Source: Ensifer sp. IC4062 | GTDB taxonomy: Bacteria; Pseudomonadota; Alphaproteobacteria; Rhizobiales; Rhizobiaceae | NCBI RefSeq assembly: GCF_020193575.1 | Contig: NZ_JADYVD010000059.1 | Coordinates: 1 to 38,133, forward strand | DNA length: 38,133 bases | Direction of reading: 5' to 3' | In this document: positions 17,305 to 26,094 of the stretch, one piece after another | Layout of the letters: the number at the start of each line of letters is the position of its first letter | Numbering within the stretch: the first letter of the stretch is position 1 | The notes under the pieces: model-generated | Databases searched by the model: none | What the model saw: only the letters and a program-made list of their open reading frames with translations | Told to the model about the DNA's origin: nothing | Translations under genes and position numbers: made by a program

Positions 17305-17982
17305 TTGATAGAGACGCTGCTTCCATCAAATATAGCCGTGCAAACCTCGCGAGCAGGTACAGACAACAGGGTTGAAGTGATGGCCGAAGAAGAGAGTGCC
17401 GTGGCCGGGGCGGTCGACAGCAGAAGGCGTGAATTCTCCGTCGGACGAGCATGTGCCAGATCGGCATTGTCCAAGCTTGGCTTTCCTCCGTGCGCCATTC
17501 CAAGTCGACCTGACCGGGCACCACTTTGGCCAGCCGGCATAGTCGGCAGCATAACACATTGTGCTGGATTCTGTGCCGCCGCTGTGGCCCTGCAGCAGGA
17601 CTACGTTGCGCTCGGAATCGATGCGGAAGTCGACGAAGAGCTGCCGTCGGGCGTCTTGGAGCTCATTTCGGTTAACGAGGAGCGAAAGTGGCTGGCCAAC
17701 GCACCAAGGCGCCTCAATTGGGGCCGATTGCTCTTCAGTGCTAAGGAGAGCATCTTCAAGGCGTGGTATCCGCTCACAAGTGAATGGTTGGAATTCGAGG
17801 ACGCGGTGGTCACTTTCATTCCGGACAGGACGTTTGTTGCTCGGCTTCCCAACACGCTCATGCCGACCCACAATTGCGCTTGGGAGCTCCGCGGCCGCTT
17901 CAGCATTGCAAATGGACTGATACTAACTGCAGTTTTCATTGCGGGACAGGGTTGGCGCCGGAGCCTGGCGTTCTCCGGTTAA
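17305..17982 (+). CDS. 4'-phosphopantetheinyl transferase, EntD/Sfp type
   Basis: This enzyme transfers the phosphopantetheine arm from CoA to the carrier-protein serines of the NRPS. The 225-residue protein has family blocks RRREFSVGRACARSAL, GIVGSITHC, the Mg-binding GIDAEV (Asp106, Glu108) and SAKESIFKAWYPL (Lys147, Glu148, Lys152). I chose TTG 17305 because AGGAA lies about 6 bases upstream and the EntD-like N-terminus (IETLLPSNIAV) begins there; the frame is open back to TTG 17278. It follows the MATE gene by 131 bases with no obvious terminator or promoter between, so it probably belongs to the same operon. A dedicated activator in the cluster argues that the NRPS is functional. Confidence 0.9.
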   Translation: MIETLLPSNIAVQTSRAGTDNRVEVMAEEESAVAGAVDSRRREFSVGRACARSALSKLGFPPCAIPSRPDRAPLWPAGIVGSITHCAGFCAAAVALQQDYVALGIDAEVDEELPSGVLELISVNEERKWLANAPRRLNWGRLLFSAKESIFKAWYPLTSEWLEFEDAVVTFIPDRTFVARLPNTLMPTHNCAWELRGRFSIANGLILTAVFIAGQGWRRSLAFSG

Positions 17983-18887
17983 AGGCGATCGCGCCTGATG
18001 GAGCACTCAATGGTGAGCCGTGACAAGGTGATGGATCTACTAAATGAATGGCGCTCACCAATCTCCGCACGCTAGCCCCGGCGCTCCGACTGCGAAAGCA
18101 CTTTGGAAACAAGGGCCGGTAGCGCCGTGAATATACTGCAAATTCTCTGACAGGGGCAGCGGTCATGGCAAGCTGGTGGTGTTGAACGTCACCAGATTCA
18201 CTCACGAGCAACACCGGGATGCTCCAGCCCGCGATTGTGTATTGTCGCTCGCTTGATTTCTCAAATGGCCCACGGCTGGTCTCCCTTCCGTTGGCGAGGG
18301 CAGGAGAGGGCGTGAAAGATCGATAGTCGCACAAGCATGAGTGCCAGCTCTAAGGGTGCGGAACGGGCACTCACAACAGGTTGAGCACCTGACTCCGCGA
18401 CTCCGCTGAGGAACAGCGCGGGACGATAGCGGTGGTCGCGATTAGCTCTTTGGGACTGACGAAGGAGGCGGAGCATCCGCCGAGTGAGACGATCGCGTTG
18501 AGCGGCGCAGCCTCCAGACTGCTCAGCTGGGCGGGACCGATCTGGAGCCCATCCGCGCTCATGGTGCGCCGACTTCCGCAGTCTAGTCGGGCATCGACAT
18601 ACCTTCGTTCGCCGACGCAGCGCTGGCGGTGCAGAGCAGCTTGGGCCAGGCATTTCAGTTCGAGTTCATGTTGTGACGCTCCGGTCCTGGTGGCTGATTT
18701 ATCTCCGTGGGCTGTATCGATGACCAGCGCGAGACGCTGTTCACCCGTCGAGCTGATTGCAGGAGAGCGATGCAATATGCGCGGGTTCTCCTGCCAAATT
18801 TGTTTTCCTTAAACATCACCGCCGGACCTGGGGTGGCCTGCTCGATCGTCGACCCACCGGGCGATCCTGCCGCTTCCTCTCAGACCA
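17983..18887. other. Region without a recognisable intact gene
   Basis: About 0.9 kb separates the PPTase gene from the NRPS C-domain fragment. Overlapping frames occur on both strands around 18260-18775, but I recognise no protein and see no convincing start with a ribosome binding site. No nod box or sigma-54 motif was found. It is probably decayed DNA that once belonged to a larger element. Confidence 0.4.
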
Positions 18888-19316
18888 CCGCTGGCGCTTC
18901 GCATCAACCTGTCGGGGGAGCCGAGCGTGTCGGAGCTCCTGGAGCGGACGCGGCGCATGGCGCTGGCGGCGCAGGAGCATCAGGATCTGCCGTTCGAGCA
19001 GGTGGTCGAGATCGTCAAGCTGCCCCGGGCTCTTGATCACACGCTGTTGTTCCAGGTGATGTTGGTCCGGCAGAACAACAGCGTCGGGTCATTGGACCTG
19101 CCGAGGCTGCGGGTGGAGGCCGCGGGGGAGGGGCTCGATCAGGTCAAATTCGATCTGGGGCTCGATCTTCGCGAAGATGGCGAGGTGATCGCCGGAACGT
19201 TTGGCTACCTGCAGCGCAGTGAAGGCCGGAAACTGACATTTAAGTCGAACGTTGTTGCTTTTGTCGAACCTGCGACACACCCTCATTCCCCAGCGCCCAG
19301 TTCTTCTCACGACTAA
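18888..19316 (+). pseudogene. Fragment of a second NRPS condensation domain
   Basis: The frame reads LALRINLSGEPSVSELLERT, then RRMALAAQEHQDLPFEQVVE, then LFQVMLVRQNN and VKFDLGLDLREDGEVI. This order matches the second half of NRPS condensation domains (the IGxFxNTLPLR, AAxxHQDxPFExVV and FQVMFxxQN blocks). The first half with HHxxxDG is missing and the frame ends without reaching an adenylation domain. Its codons are more GC-rich than those of the NRPS at 9324, and the wording is different, so it derives from another synthetase. Its last bases contain the candidate NifA site at 19262-19277. Confidence 0.7.
19262..19277 (+). promoter_or_regulatory. NifA upstream activator site (candidate)
   Basis: TGTCGAACCTGCGACA fits TGT-N10-ACA with a partly symmetric TGTCG...CGACA. 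It lies about 90 bases upstream of the -24/-12-like element at 19364, mirroring the NRPS promoter layout. Confidence 0.55.
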
Positions 19317-19363
19317 ACGACTGATAAGTCTCGGCAAGTCACGCATATAAGGGCCCGGCCGAT

Positions 19364-19380
19364 TTGGCATGACTTTTGAA
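19364..19380 (+). promoter_or_regulatory. Sigma-54-like promoter of the NUDIX gene
   Basis: TTGGCATGACTTTTGAA matches YTGGCACGNNNNTTGCW except for T in place of the second C and A in place of the -12 C. Spacing is correct. The -12 half ends in TTTTGAA exactly as in the NRPS promoter at 9241. The NUDIX start is about 56 bases downstream. Confidence 0.5.
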
Positions 19381-19435
19381 GTCGTTGAGGGGCGGCGGGA
19401 ATTATCGACCGGCATTCGGATGACGGGAAGCGCGA

Positions 19436-19960
19436 ATGTTGAAATGGAGACAGCGCCGCTTAGAGGTGAGTCTAGTGTCAACTACCGAGTATATCTCCGA
19501 GCTTACCAGTAAAGCGCCCGATCTCGAGGAGGATCGACAGATGTTGCAGTGCGGGACGATCTGCCATCGGGTCAAAGAGGGAAACGAAACCGAAGTGTTG
19601 CTTCTTACCAGTCGCGCCACAGGCAGGTGGATTATTCCGAAAGGATACTTAAAGCGAAACGAACGACCGCACAAATGCGCCGAACGTGAGGCCCTGGAAG
19701 AAGCCGGCGTCACTGGAAAGATCGGAAAGAAGCCGATTGGCTCCTATACTTACACAAAGCATCACAAGAGAGCGCCCCATGTAGTTTCTGTGTTCCTGAT
19801 GAAGTTCAAGGGCGAAGTTGGTGATTTTCGAGAGAAAGGGCAGCGGACCAGGCGGTGGGTTTCGCCACTGGAGGCAGCGGACCTCGTTGTTGAAACAGAA
19901 CTACAAAGACTTTTCAGACGGGCTGAGTTGAGCAACAAATGCACGTCTCTCCGACGCTAG
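19436..19960 (+). CDS. NUDIX hydrolase, DIPP/MTH1-like
   Basis: NUDIX enzymes hydrolyse nucleoside diphosphates linked to another group, including diphosphoinositol polyphosphates and dinucleoside polyphosphates. The 174-residue protein has a perfect Nudix box GX5EX7REUXEEXGU at residues 70-92 (GYLKRNERPHKCAEREALEE then AGV), preceded by the substrate-side segment TGRWIIPKG. The WIIPKG context and small size resemble the diphosphoinositol-polyphosphate/diadenosine class, but the substrate is not determined. ATG 19436 has a GGGAAG-type site upstream. A NifA-type site and a -24/-12 element lie just in front, suggesting nodule expression. It is followed by the decayed hup region. An unrelated housekeeping role remains possible. 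Confidence 0.85.
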   Translation: MLKWRQRRLEVSLVSTTEYISELTSKAPDLEEDRQMLQCGTICHRVKEGNETEVLLLTSRATGRWIIPKGYLKRNERPHKCAEREALEEAGVTGKIGKKPIGSYTYTKHHKRAPHVVSVFLMKFKGEVGDFREKGQRTRRWVSPLEAADLVVETELQRLFRRAELSNKCTSLRR

Positions 19961-20268
19961 AGATCACAGAGCCCATGGCCCTGCTGCCGCGAATGGCTAA
20001 TGAAGCAAGCGGCGGGGGCGATCCTCCTCCATCGCTGTCGGCTGTTCTATGACGCGGCGCAACAGTTTGCAGGGCGAGAAGCCGTCGTTTGGTCCAATCT
20101 TCTGCAGTGACCGTCCGGCCCGCGGCGGGGCTACAATACCCCAAATCGAGAGATAGGAGGAAATTGGCGCCGCCGCGCAAACTGGCCTGCTTCTTGCGGG
20201 GAGCATTTCTGAAAGAGCGCGATGTCCATCCGAACGATGTGTTGGGGTGGGATTGCTGGAGGAGCAAC
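19961..20268. other. hupS upstream region
   Basis: These 308 bases lie between the NUDIX gene and the hupS remnant. They contain the -24/-12 element listed at 20182-20198. I looked for a TGT-N10-ACA NifA site and found none that fits exactly. No protein gene is recognised. Confidence 0.45.
20182..20198 (+). promoter_or_regulatory. Sigma-54-like promoter of the hup remnant
   Basis: CTGGCCTGCTTCTTGCG has the essential GG-N10-GC spacing and TGGC/TTGC halves of a -24/-12 promoter. It lies about 70 bases before the hupS ATG. In other rhizobia hupS is transcribed from a NifA-dependent sigma-54 promoter, which supports this call. Confidence 0.55.
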
Positions 20269-21300
20269 ATGGCAGCTGCCGACACCTTTTATGACGTCAT
20301 TTGCCGGCAGGGGATTACCCGGCGCAGGTTCACCCCAGTTCTGCAGCCTTACCGCCGCGAGCCACGGCTTCGGGCCGAGGGTGGCCACAGCGATGGCTGA
20401 GGCGCCGGAGGCCAAGGAACGCGTTTCAGTCGTCTGGATGCGCCGGCTCGAATGCACCTGCCGTTCGGAGATTTTCATCCGCTCGGCTCATCCGTTGGTC
20501 AAAGACGTGGTCCTGTCGATGATCTCGCTCGGGTCATCTGGCGGAGGCGATCCTCGAGGAGACGAAGGACATGTACAAGGGCAAATACATTCTCGCCGTC
20601 GACGGAATCCGCCGCTCAACGAGGACGGCATGTTCTGCATCGACGGCGGCCGGCCCTTCGTCGAGAAGCTCAAGTGGATGGCCGAGGACGCCCTTGCCAT
20701 TATCGCCTGGGGCACCTGCGCCTCCTGGGGCTGCGTGCAGGCCGCCAATCCAATCCAACGCAGGCGACACCGATAGACTGGGTCATCAAACCGATCATCA
20801 AGGTTCCCGGCTGTCCGCCGATAGCCGAGGTGATGACCGGCGTCGTGACCTACATCACCACCTTCGGCAAACTGCCCGAGCTTGACCGCCCCAAGATGCT
20901 CTATTCGCAGCGCATCCAAAACAAATCCTACCGGCGCCCTCATTTTCGATGCCGGCCAATTCGTCGAGCAATGGGACGACGATGGTGCTCGTAAATCTAC
21001 AAAGTCGGCTGCAAGGGCCCGACCACCTACAATGCCTGCTCAACGGTCCGCTGGAACGGTGGAGTGGCCTTCCCGATCCAGTCCGGCCGCGGCTCATCGG
21101 CTGCTCGGAAGAGGGCTTCTGGGACAATGGCAGCTTCTATGACCGCCTGACTAATCTCCAACGGTTCGGCGTCGAGGCGAACCCCGACAAAGATGGTCTG
21201 ACCACGGGCCGGGGTCGTCGGCGACGCGATCGCCGCGCATACCGCCGTGACTGCCGTCAAGCGCGTCGCCACCAAGCGCGAGAATGCCGACCCTAATATT
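20269..21300 (+). pseudogene. hupS: hupS pseudogene (uptake [NiFe]-hydrogenase small subunit)
   Basis: HupS carries the iron-sulfur clusters of the membrane-bound uptake hydrogenase that recycles H2 made by nitrogenase. From ATG 20269 (GGAGG upstream) the sequence follows HupS in several frames: FYDVICRQGITRR (twin-arginine signal region), MRRLECTCRSEIFIRSAHPL, EDGMFCIDGGRPFVEKLKW, AIIAWGTCASWGCVQAANP, IIKVPGCPPIAEVMTGVV, and WDNGSFYDRL near the end. There are frameshifts near 20337, 20540, 20625, 20750 and 20990. The first cluster motif CTCC has become CTCR. It cannot make a working subunit. The large-subunit gene is reduced to its first codons (see 21319). Confidence 0.85.
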
Positions 21301-21318
21301 CAGGGGAGGAACACTAAC

Positions 21319-22500
21319 ATGACGATCCAAACACCGAACGGCTTTCGCCCCGGTCGATCGCCACGAAGAGATAAAGCCTGTCCTCGGCGGTCTGCCACAC
21401 CACCTTCGCTTACGGCGGAAGTGACCCAACTGGGGAAGTCCGACGAGCCGCTAAAGGATCGAGAGGAGATCAGTTTGAGCTTTCTTGAAACGAGTTTGCA
21501 GCTGTTTCAGCAAAAATATGCGCCTGATTTAGGTCCTGAACAATACGCTCACCACACTGGAGTCGACCGGGAGGGCAATCCAATGAGTGGCGCACTGTTA
21601 TGGGCTAAGGCTGAAGCTCAGAGGATCAGTAATGCGCTCGTCACTGGCACAACTAATATGGTGGATGCTGAGCTCAAGTTGGTCCAAAAACTTCACGAGA
21701 GAGTGAGAGATTATGTTCAATGGTATCACCAGGACGAACGATGTCGTAAAGGGGTTTCGGTTCTGGAGTATGGGCCCGGAACAGTGCGAGCCTTCCAACA
21801 GAAAACGCTTCCCCTTGTAACAGCTCTGCGCGGCGAAACCTCACGTTGCACGCTCGTCGACCGGTCAAAAGAGTTCCTCGGGGACATAGCGCAATTGTCG
21901 TCCGCTTTGGGGTTGAAAATCGAGATCATACGCGACGATATATTCTCTGGGCGCCGCTATTTTTGCGACGATGAAGCGGCATTTGCTGTCATGTTTGGCC
22001 GGACATTTGGAAATCTTGCCGCCCCAATAAATGGATCGCCCCCCGTGGAGGCGGTCGTCGAGACGCTGAAGAAGATATCGAATAGTGCGAAAAGGTGCTG
22101 GGTTGCGATCTCAATTGGCTCAGATCTGAGGAGGGATGTGGCGAAATCCTACTATGAAGCGCATCCTGAATTTCAGCTAAACGTGTTCTATAGAATGAAG
22201 GCAGAGCTGCCGGTCGACGCTAATTTCGATCCAGAGGCATTTGAGTATGAATCGGACGTAAGAGGTGAAGACCAATTCATGCAAGTCATACATACTGCGG
22301 TGGTCAAAAGGAACCTGGACTTTTGCATTGGTGGTAAAGAGATTATACTGTCAAGTGGTGATCGACTACATCTAAAGAACTCGTTTTCTTTTTCGGAGTT
22401 GTTTTTCAAAAAGTGTGCCCGTCGAGCGGGGTTTGTATCAATAGATGTGCTCTCAGACAACGCCGGCTCAGACATTCACGTGTTAAAGAGGGTGGATTAA
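21319..22500 (+). CDS. EgtD-like SAM-dependent methyltransferase, fused to hupL start codons
   Basis: The C-terminal 300 or so residues resemble the histidine-specific methyltransferase (EgtD/Methyltransf_33) family, which N-methylates amino acids such as histidine. Visible pieces are VLEYGPGTV (SAM loop, about 148-156), LVDRSKEFL, MFGRTFGNL, WVAISIGSDLRRDV and late FSFSELFFKKCARRAGF. The frame opens at ATG 21319 with MTIQTPNGF, the N-terminus of hydrogenase large subunit HupL, and passes through an unrelated junction into the enzyme. The native start may be TTG 21475, which has GAGGAG 6 bases upstream and would give 341 residues. Base use is more AT-rich than in its neighbours, which suggests transfer. 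The hup promoter at 20182 reads toward it. The substrate is unknown; an amino acid or the NRPS product is possible. Confidence 0.8.
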   Translation: MTIQTPNGFRPGRSPRRDKACPRRSATPPSLTAEVTQLGKSDEPLKDREEISLSFLETSLQLFQQKYAPDLGPEQYAHHTGVDREGNPMSGALLWAKAEAQRISNALVTGTTNMVDAELKLVQKLHERVRDYVQWYHQDERCRKGVSVLEYGPGTVRAFQQKTLPLVTALRGETSRCTLVDRSKEFLGDIAQLSSALGLKIEIIRDDIFSGRRYFCDDEAAFAVMFGRTFGNLAAPINGSPPVEAVVETLKKISNSAKRCWVAISIGSDLRRDVAKSYYEAHPEFQLNVFYRMKAELPVDANFDPEAFEYESDVRGEDQFMQVIHTAVVKRNLDFCIGGKEIILSSGDRLHLKNSFSFSELFFKKCARRAGFVSIDVLSDNAGSDIHVLKRVD

Positions 22501-23781
22501 AAAGAACAAATAATGAGCAGAATTGTTGTCGAGAGATAAATGTGCGAACATCGAAGCGCGTGAGCGCAAAAAAACAAGAAAAAAACAGCGGATCAGCAGG
22601 ATATCCACTATATTAGTTTAGCAGTAAAACAACACATTTGTTTTTGAACTCCTTCAGCCGGGGAACTCTCGGGGTGAACTGGACAATGATCGATCGGCTT
22701 CTTTTCGTACGCACCGCGAAGGAAAACGACCACGCTCTTCGTCAGCGGCATGTGTCCATCCAGAGGATCTAGCCGCTGCTGCCATAAATTGAAACATGCC
22801 TGGAGCCCTTCCTCCGAGGCGAGGTGCCGGTGCGGCAGCGTCATTGGACAACTCTGCAGAGTTTTGCAATCGTCCGTCACTCGTTGCTCGGCGAGGGCGC
22901 TCGCAACATCGCAGCTGTTCCGATAGTATCATACAGGCGGGTCCGACCACGCTCGGTGTCTTTGGTGCGATATCCGACGATTCTGTCGGCTTTGCCGATT
23001 TGAATACGGCGCCCTGGCCGGCATCGCCAGATGCTAGGAGCCCCAGAACCACCTATCCCGCGTTTATGTCCATTCACTCCAACCGGCGCGACGGCGAAGG
23101 CTGCAGCGGCCCAAAAATCGTGTTTCGTTCACGGTCGAGAAGCTCGCCGCCAACTTCGGCGTCGTCGAACAGGATCCCTGAACGCGGAGTGCGCCAGGTC
23201 AATGTCGCGTTGAGGCTCGTCCGATGTGCGACAATGCTGGACATGCGACACCGCCCGTTTGAGCTATTTCGCTGTATTAGAAAGAGTTCTTCCTTTGGCA
23301 CGCATATTGCTTCTAGGCGTTGGCAGAACACGCCACGGACCGACTTATCGCTGCGGAGATATCGACATGCTAGCACAATGGTTTCTGCCGAGCCCTACTT
23401 CCGATCATCAAGGAGCGGATCGTTTCAGATGCAGAAGTCGCTGGCTGTTCGTGCCTGATTGAGCCAAGGCAGCACACGCGCATAATCCGCTGTCGTGTCC
23501 CTGCTACCGGCACGAGGGCGCCGAGAAAACCCCCGCCGTCACGACCTTCGACTCGCCTCACAAGCGGGTTTCGGGCGCTGCAATCTCGCCGCGGGCGTGG
23601 GGGAAGTGATCGATGCCGACGCGCACAAGCGCGATTTGGATCAGAGATTCGGCAACGCTTGCCGGATCTTTCTTAATGCCGATTGCGGAAACCACGCCAA
23701 AGCCGAGGCATGAAACTTGCGTTGAAGTGCAGCGTCTGGCGGGTGGATCTGAATATACATGCAACAGTAGGAACCTAAATC
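22501..23781. other. Long region without an intact gene
   Basis: About 1.3 kb follows the methyltransferase gene. It starts AT-rich (runs of A near 22570-22590), then returns to higher GC. Minus-strand frames at 22608-22880 and 23074-23376 look partly protein-like but I do not recognise them. The minus-strand frame 23558-23764 (containing GIKKDPASVAESLIQIALVR) faintly resembles the CobE/CbiG C-terminal domain of cobalamin synthesis; this is a weak guess. The region contains the perfect sigma-54 promoter at 23295. Confidence 0.35.
23295..23311 (+). promoter_or_regulatory. Perfect sigma-54 (RpoN) promoter
   Basis: TTGGCACGCATATTGCT matches YTGGCACGNNNNTTGCW at every defined position. No exact TGT-N10-ACA site was found in the 150 bases before it. 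The first recognised gene downstream is the monooxygenase at 23782, about 470 bases away; the intervening DNA seems to have lost whatever gene the promoter first served. Confidence 0.75.
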
Positions 23782-25725
23782 ATGGCTCACTCTGCTGACC
23801 TCGACCTGTTTCGCCAACGCATCGCCGAGGCGCTCCCTTCGGCCAATATTCCAACCCTACTACTCCTTCTGTACCAGTTCACAGGAAAGGAGTACTGGCT
23901 CAATCCGCCGTTTGTTCCCGTGAAGAGTGGCTGGGGCGACAACGATTCAGGGGGCCTCGCGGACAAATTGCAGACGGAGATTCGCAATGCAGCACTGGCC
24001 GCCATCATCTCTTGGCGCCGCGGCGCACAAGTCGCCAAGCAGAACCTGTCGGCAGAAGAGTTGATCCGCATGCTGACTGTGTCGGAGGCTGAGCCTATCC
24101 CGCCAGAATACGCTGACATGATGCTTCATAAGCTGCGGAGATATTCAGGCGCCATTCCGCAGCCGGTGTCCTTGCCGGAGGGGTTTCGTGTGCTCATCAT
24201 CGGGGCGGGCATGTCCGGGGTCGCAGCCGCGATTCGGTTAAGACAATTGGGCATCTCCTACATCCAGATCGAAAAGCAAGACAGCACCGGCGGGGTCTGG
24301 CACTCACATCACTATCCTGGCTGCGGAGTGGACACGCCCGGGCATCTCTACTCCTACACTTTTGCCAGTGGTGACTGGAGCAAGTTCTTCCCGTTGCAAA
24401 AGGAAATCGACGACTACTTCAATCGTGTTGCACGCGACTTTGGGATCGAGAACTCCATCCGCTACGGCACCGAGTGCCTGGTCACCCGCTATGACGAAGA
24501 GAGCCTAACTTGGCACTCCCGGTTACGCCTGCCCAACGGTTCGGAAGAAACCCTCGTGACCAACGTGGTCCTCTCGGCCGTGGGGGGCTTCACCACGCCG
24601 AAATGGCCGAACGTTTCGGGTCTGCGCGACTTCGACGGCCCGGTGATGCACACCTCGGAGTGGGATTCAGAAGTCGCGCTCGACGGTAAACGCGTGGCCG
24701 TGATTGGTAATGGGGCCTCGGCGATGCAGGTCGTTCCCGCCATCGCAGATCGGGTGGGTGCCTTGACAATCTTCCAGCGCTCACGCCAATGGGCCGCGCC
24801 CTTCCCGAAATTTCAAATGCCGATTCCGGAACCGGTGCAGTTCTTGTTCCGCGAGGTGCCACACTACGAATGGCTGTATAGGCTCCGGCTGAGTTGGATT
24901 TTCGACAGTGAAGTGCACGAGGCCCTGCAGAAGGATCCGGCCTGGCCGCATCCGGACCGTTCCGTGAATGCGGTTAACGACGGCGACCGCGAGACTTACA
25001 CACAATACATCGAGGGACAGCTGGAGGGGCGCCCTGACCTTGTCGCCAAGGTCATCCCGTCGTACCCGCCATTCGGCAAGCGGATGCTCCTAGACAACGG
25101 CTGGTACAGAACCCTACTGAAGCCGCATGTTACGCTGGTAGACGAAGCTGCTGCGCGTGTTGAGGGCAGGTCGATCCATGCGATTAATGGTGAAATGCAT
25201 GAGGCAGACATTGTCATCGTCGCCTCGGGCTACGATACCACACGTTATCTACTTCCGGTCCAGGTGATCGGACGCAAGGGTCGGACGGTACGTGAGGTCT
25301 GGAACGATGATGACTGTCAAGCTTACCTTGGCACCGTTGTAGCTGGCTTCCCGAATTTCTTCATCCTCTACGGCCCCAATACGGCGCTCGGCCATCGCGG
25401 AAGCTTCATCTTCACGATCGAGAGCCAAATCGATTACGTACTGAGTGTTCTGCGCCAGATGGGCGAGAAGAAGCTTGTCGAAGTAGAATGCCGGCAAGAT
25501 GTATATCAACGTTACAACCGGAAAATCCAACAAATGCACCAGCAGATGATCTGGAGCCATGCCGGCATGTCCACCTATTTCCGCAACGACCGAGGGCGAA
25601 TCGTAACAAACAGCCCTTGGCGTCTGGTCGATTATTGGAAGTTGTTGAATGAGGCGGATCTCGGTGACTACCGTACCGTGCCGCAGGTTGGTTCCCGATT
25701 AGAGGCTTCTGTTGAAGCGGGTTGA
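23782..25725 (+). CDS. Baeyer-Villiger flavin monooxygenase, 4-hydroxyacetophenone monooxygenase-like
   Basis: These cytoplasmic FAD/NADPH enzymes insert oxygen next to a ketone to give an ester or lactone. The 647-residue protein has an extra N-terminal domain of about 130 residues, as in 4-hydroxyacetophenone monooxygenase. It then has the FAD site GAGMSG (141-146), GGVWHSHHYPGCGVDTPGHL (170-189), the Baeyer-Villiger fingerprint FDGPVMHTSEW (284-294, FxGxxxHxxxW), the NADPH site GNGASA (309-314), and the ASGYDTTRYL segment. All signatures are intact. AGGA lies about 9 bases before ATG 23782. The substrate could be a plant aromatic ketone, or a ketone in a pathway of this island. A sigma-54 promoter lies upstream. 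The downstream DNA is degenerate, so it appears to be monocistronic. Confidence 0.92.
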   Translation: MAHSADLDLFRQRIAEALPSANIPTLLLLLYQFTGKEYWLNPPFVPVKSGWGDNDSGGLADKLQTEIRNAALAAIISWRRGAQVAKQNLSAEELIRMLTVSEAEPIPPEYADMMLHKLRRYSGAIPQPVSLPEGFRVLIIGAGMSGVAAAIRLRQLGISYIQIEKQDSTGGVWHSHHYPGCGVDTPGHLYSYTFASGDWSKFFPLQKEIDDYFNRVARDFGIENSIRYGTECLVTRYDEESLTWHSRLRLPNGSEETLVTNVVLSAVGGFTTPKWPNVSGLRDFDGPVMHTSEWDSEVALDGKRVAVIGNGASAMQVVPAIADRVGALTIFQRSRQWAAPFPKFQMPIPEPVQFLFREVPHYEWLYRLRLSWIFDSEVHEALQKDPAWPHPDRSVNAVNDGDRETYTQYIEGQLEGRPDLVAKVIPSYPPFGKRMLLDNGWYRTLLKPHVTLVDEAAARVEGRSIHAINGEMHEADIVIVASGYDTTRYLLPVQVIGRKGRTVREVWNDDDCQAYLGTVVAGFPNFFILYGPNTALGHRGSFIFTIESQIDYVLSVLRQMGEKKLVEVECRQDVYQRYNRKIQQMHQQMIWSHAGMSTYFRNDRGRIVTNSPWRLVDYWKLLNEADLGDYRTVPQVGSRLEASVEAG

Positions 25726-25756
25726 GAGGCGGTCAACGACCCCGCTCGCGATTACG

Positions 25757-25885
25757 GCCTCGACCTTCTTGCAGCCGCGGCATCTACGACAACATGGAGA
25801 CGGTCTCCGTCGGCAAGGATCGACAATATGCCGCTTCCTGCAGATGTGCGGCCACTATCTGGTGCAGTCGGTTGGACTACATCAA
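25757..25885 (+). mobile_element. IS21-family istA remnant
   Basis: Directly after the monooxygenase the plus strand reads RGIYDNMETVSVGKDRQY in one frame and then RFLQMCGHYLVQSVG in the next. These are adjacent conserved blocks of IS21-type IstA transposases (RGIYDNMxTAVxxVFVGKDRQYNRRFLQMCxHYLV). A small deletion and a frameshift separate them. Only about 40 codons survive, and no istB or inverted repeats were seen. Confidence 0.7.
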
Positions 25886-26094
25886 CAATGGTGGTGGCCC
25901 GCGGAGTGTCGTGTCGTCGGTGAACAAGCTCATGCCTGGGACGCTCCCAACGCTAGACGAGGTACTCGGTCGAGCTCCTCGCGCCCTAGAACCTTATCCC
26001 GCGGACGCCCGCCTGATCACGGTGTGGCACGCCGCGGGCGACGTTGGAGCCTCGGCTGGTGAGCAGAGGAGGCCTATTCATATGCGGGCTACCC

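Noticed and set aside
22984..23001. TGTCGGCTTTGCCGAT as a NifA upstream site
   Set aside because: It is a fine palindrome, but the right end reads GAT and not ACA, and it lies about 300 bases before the sigma-54 promoter.
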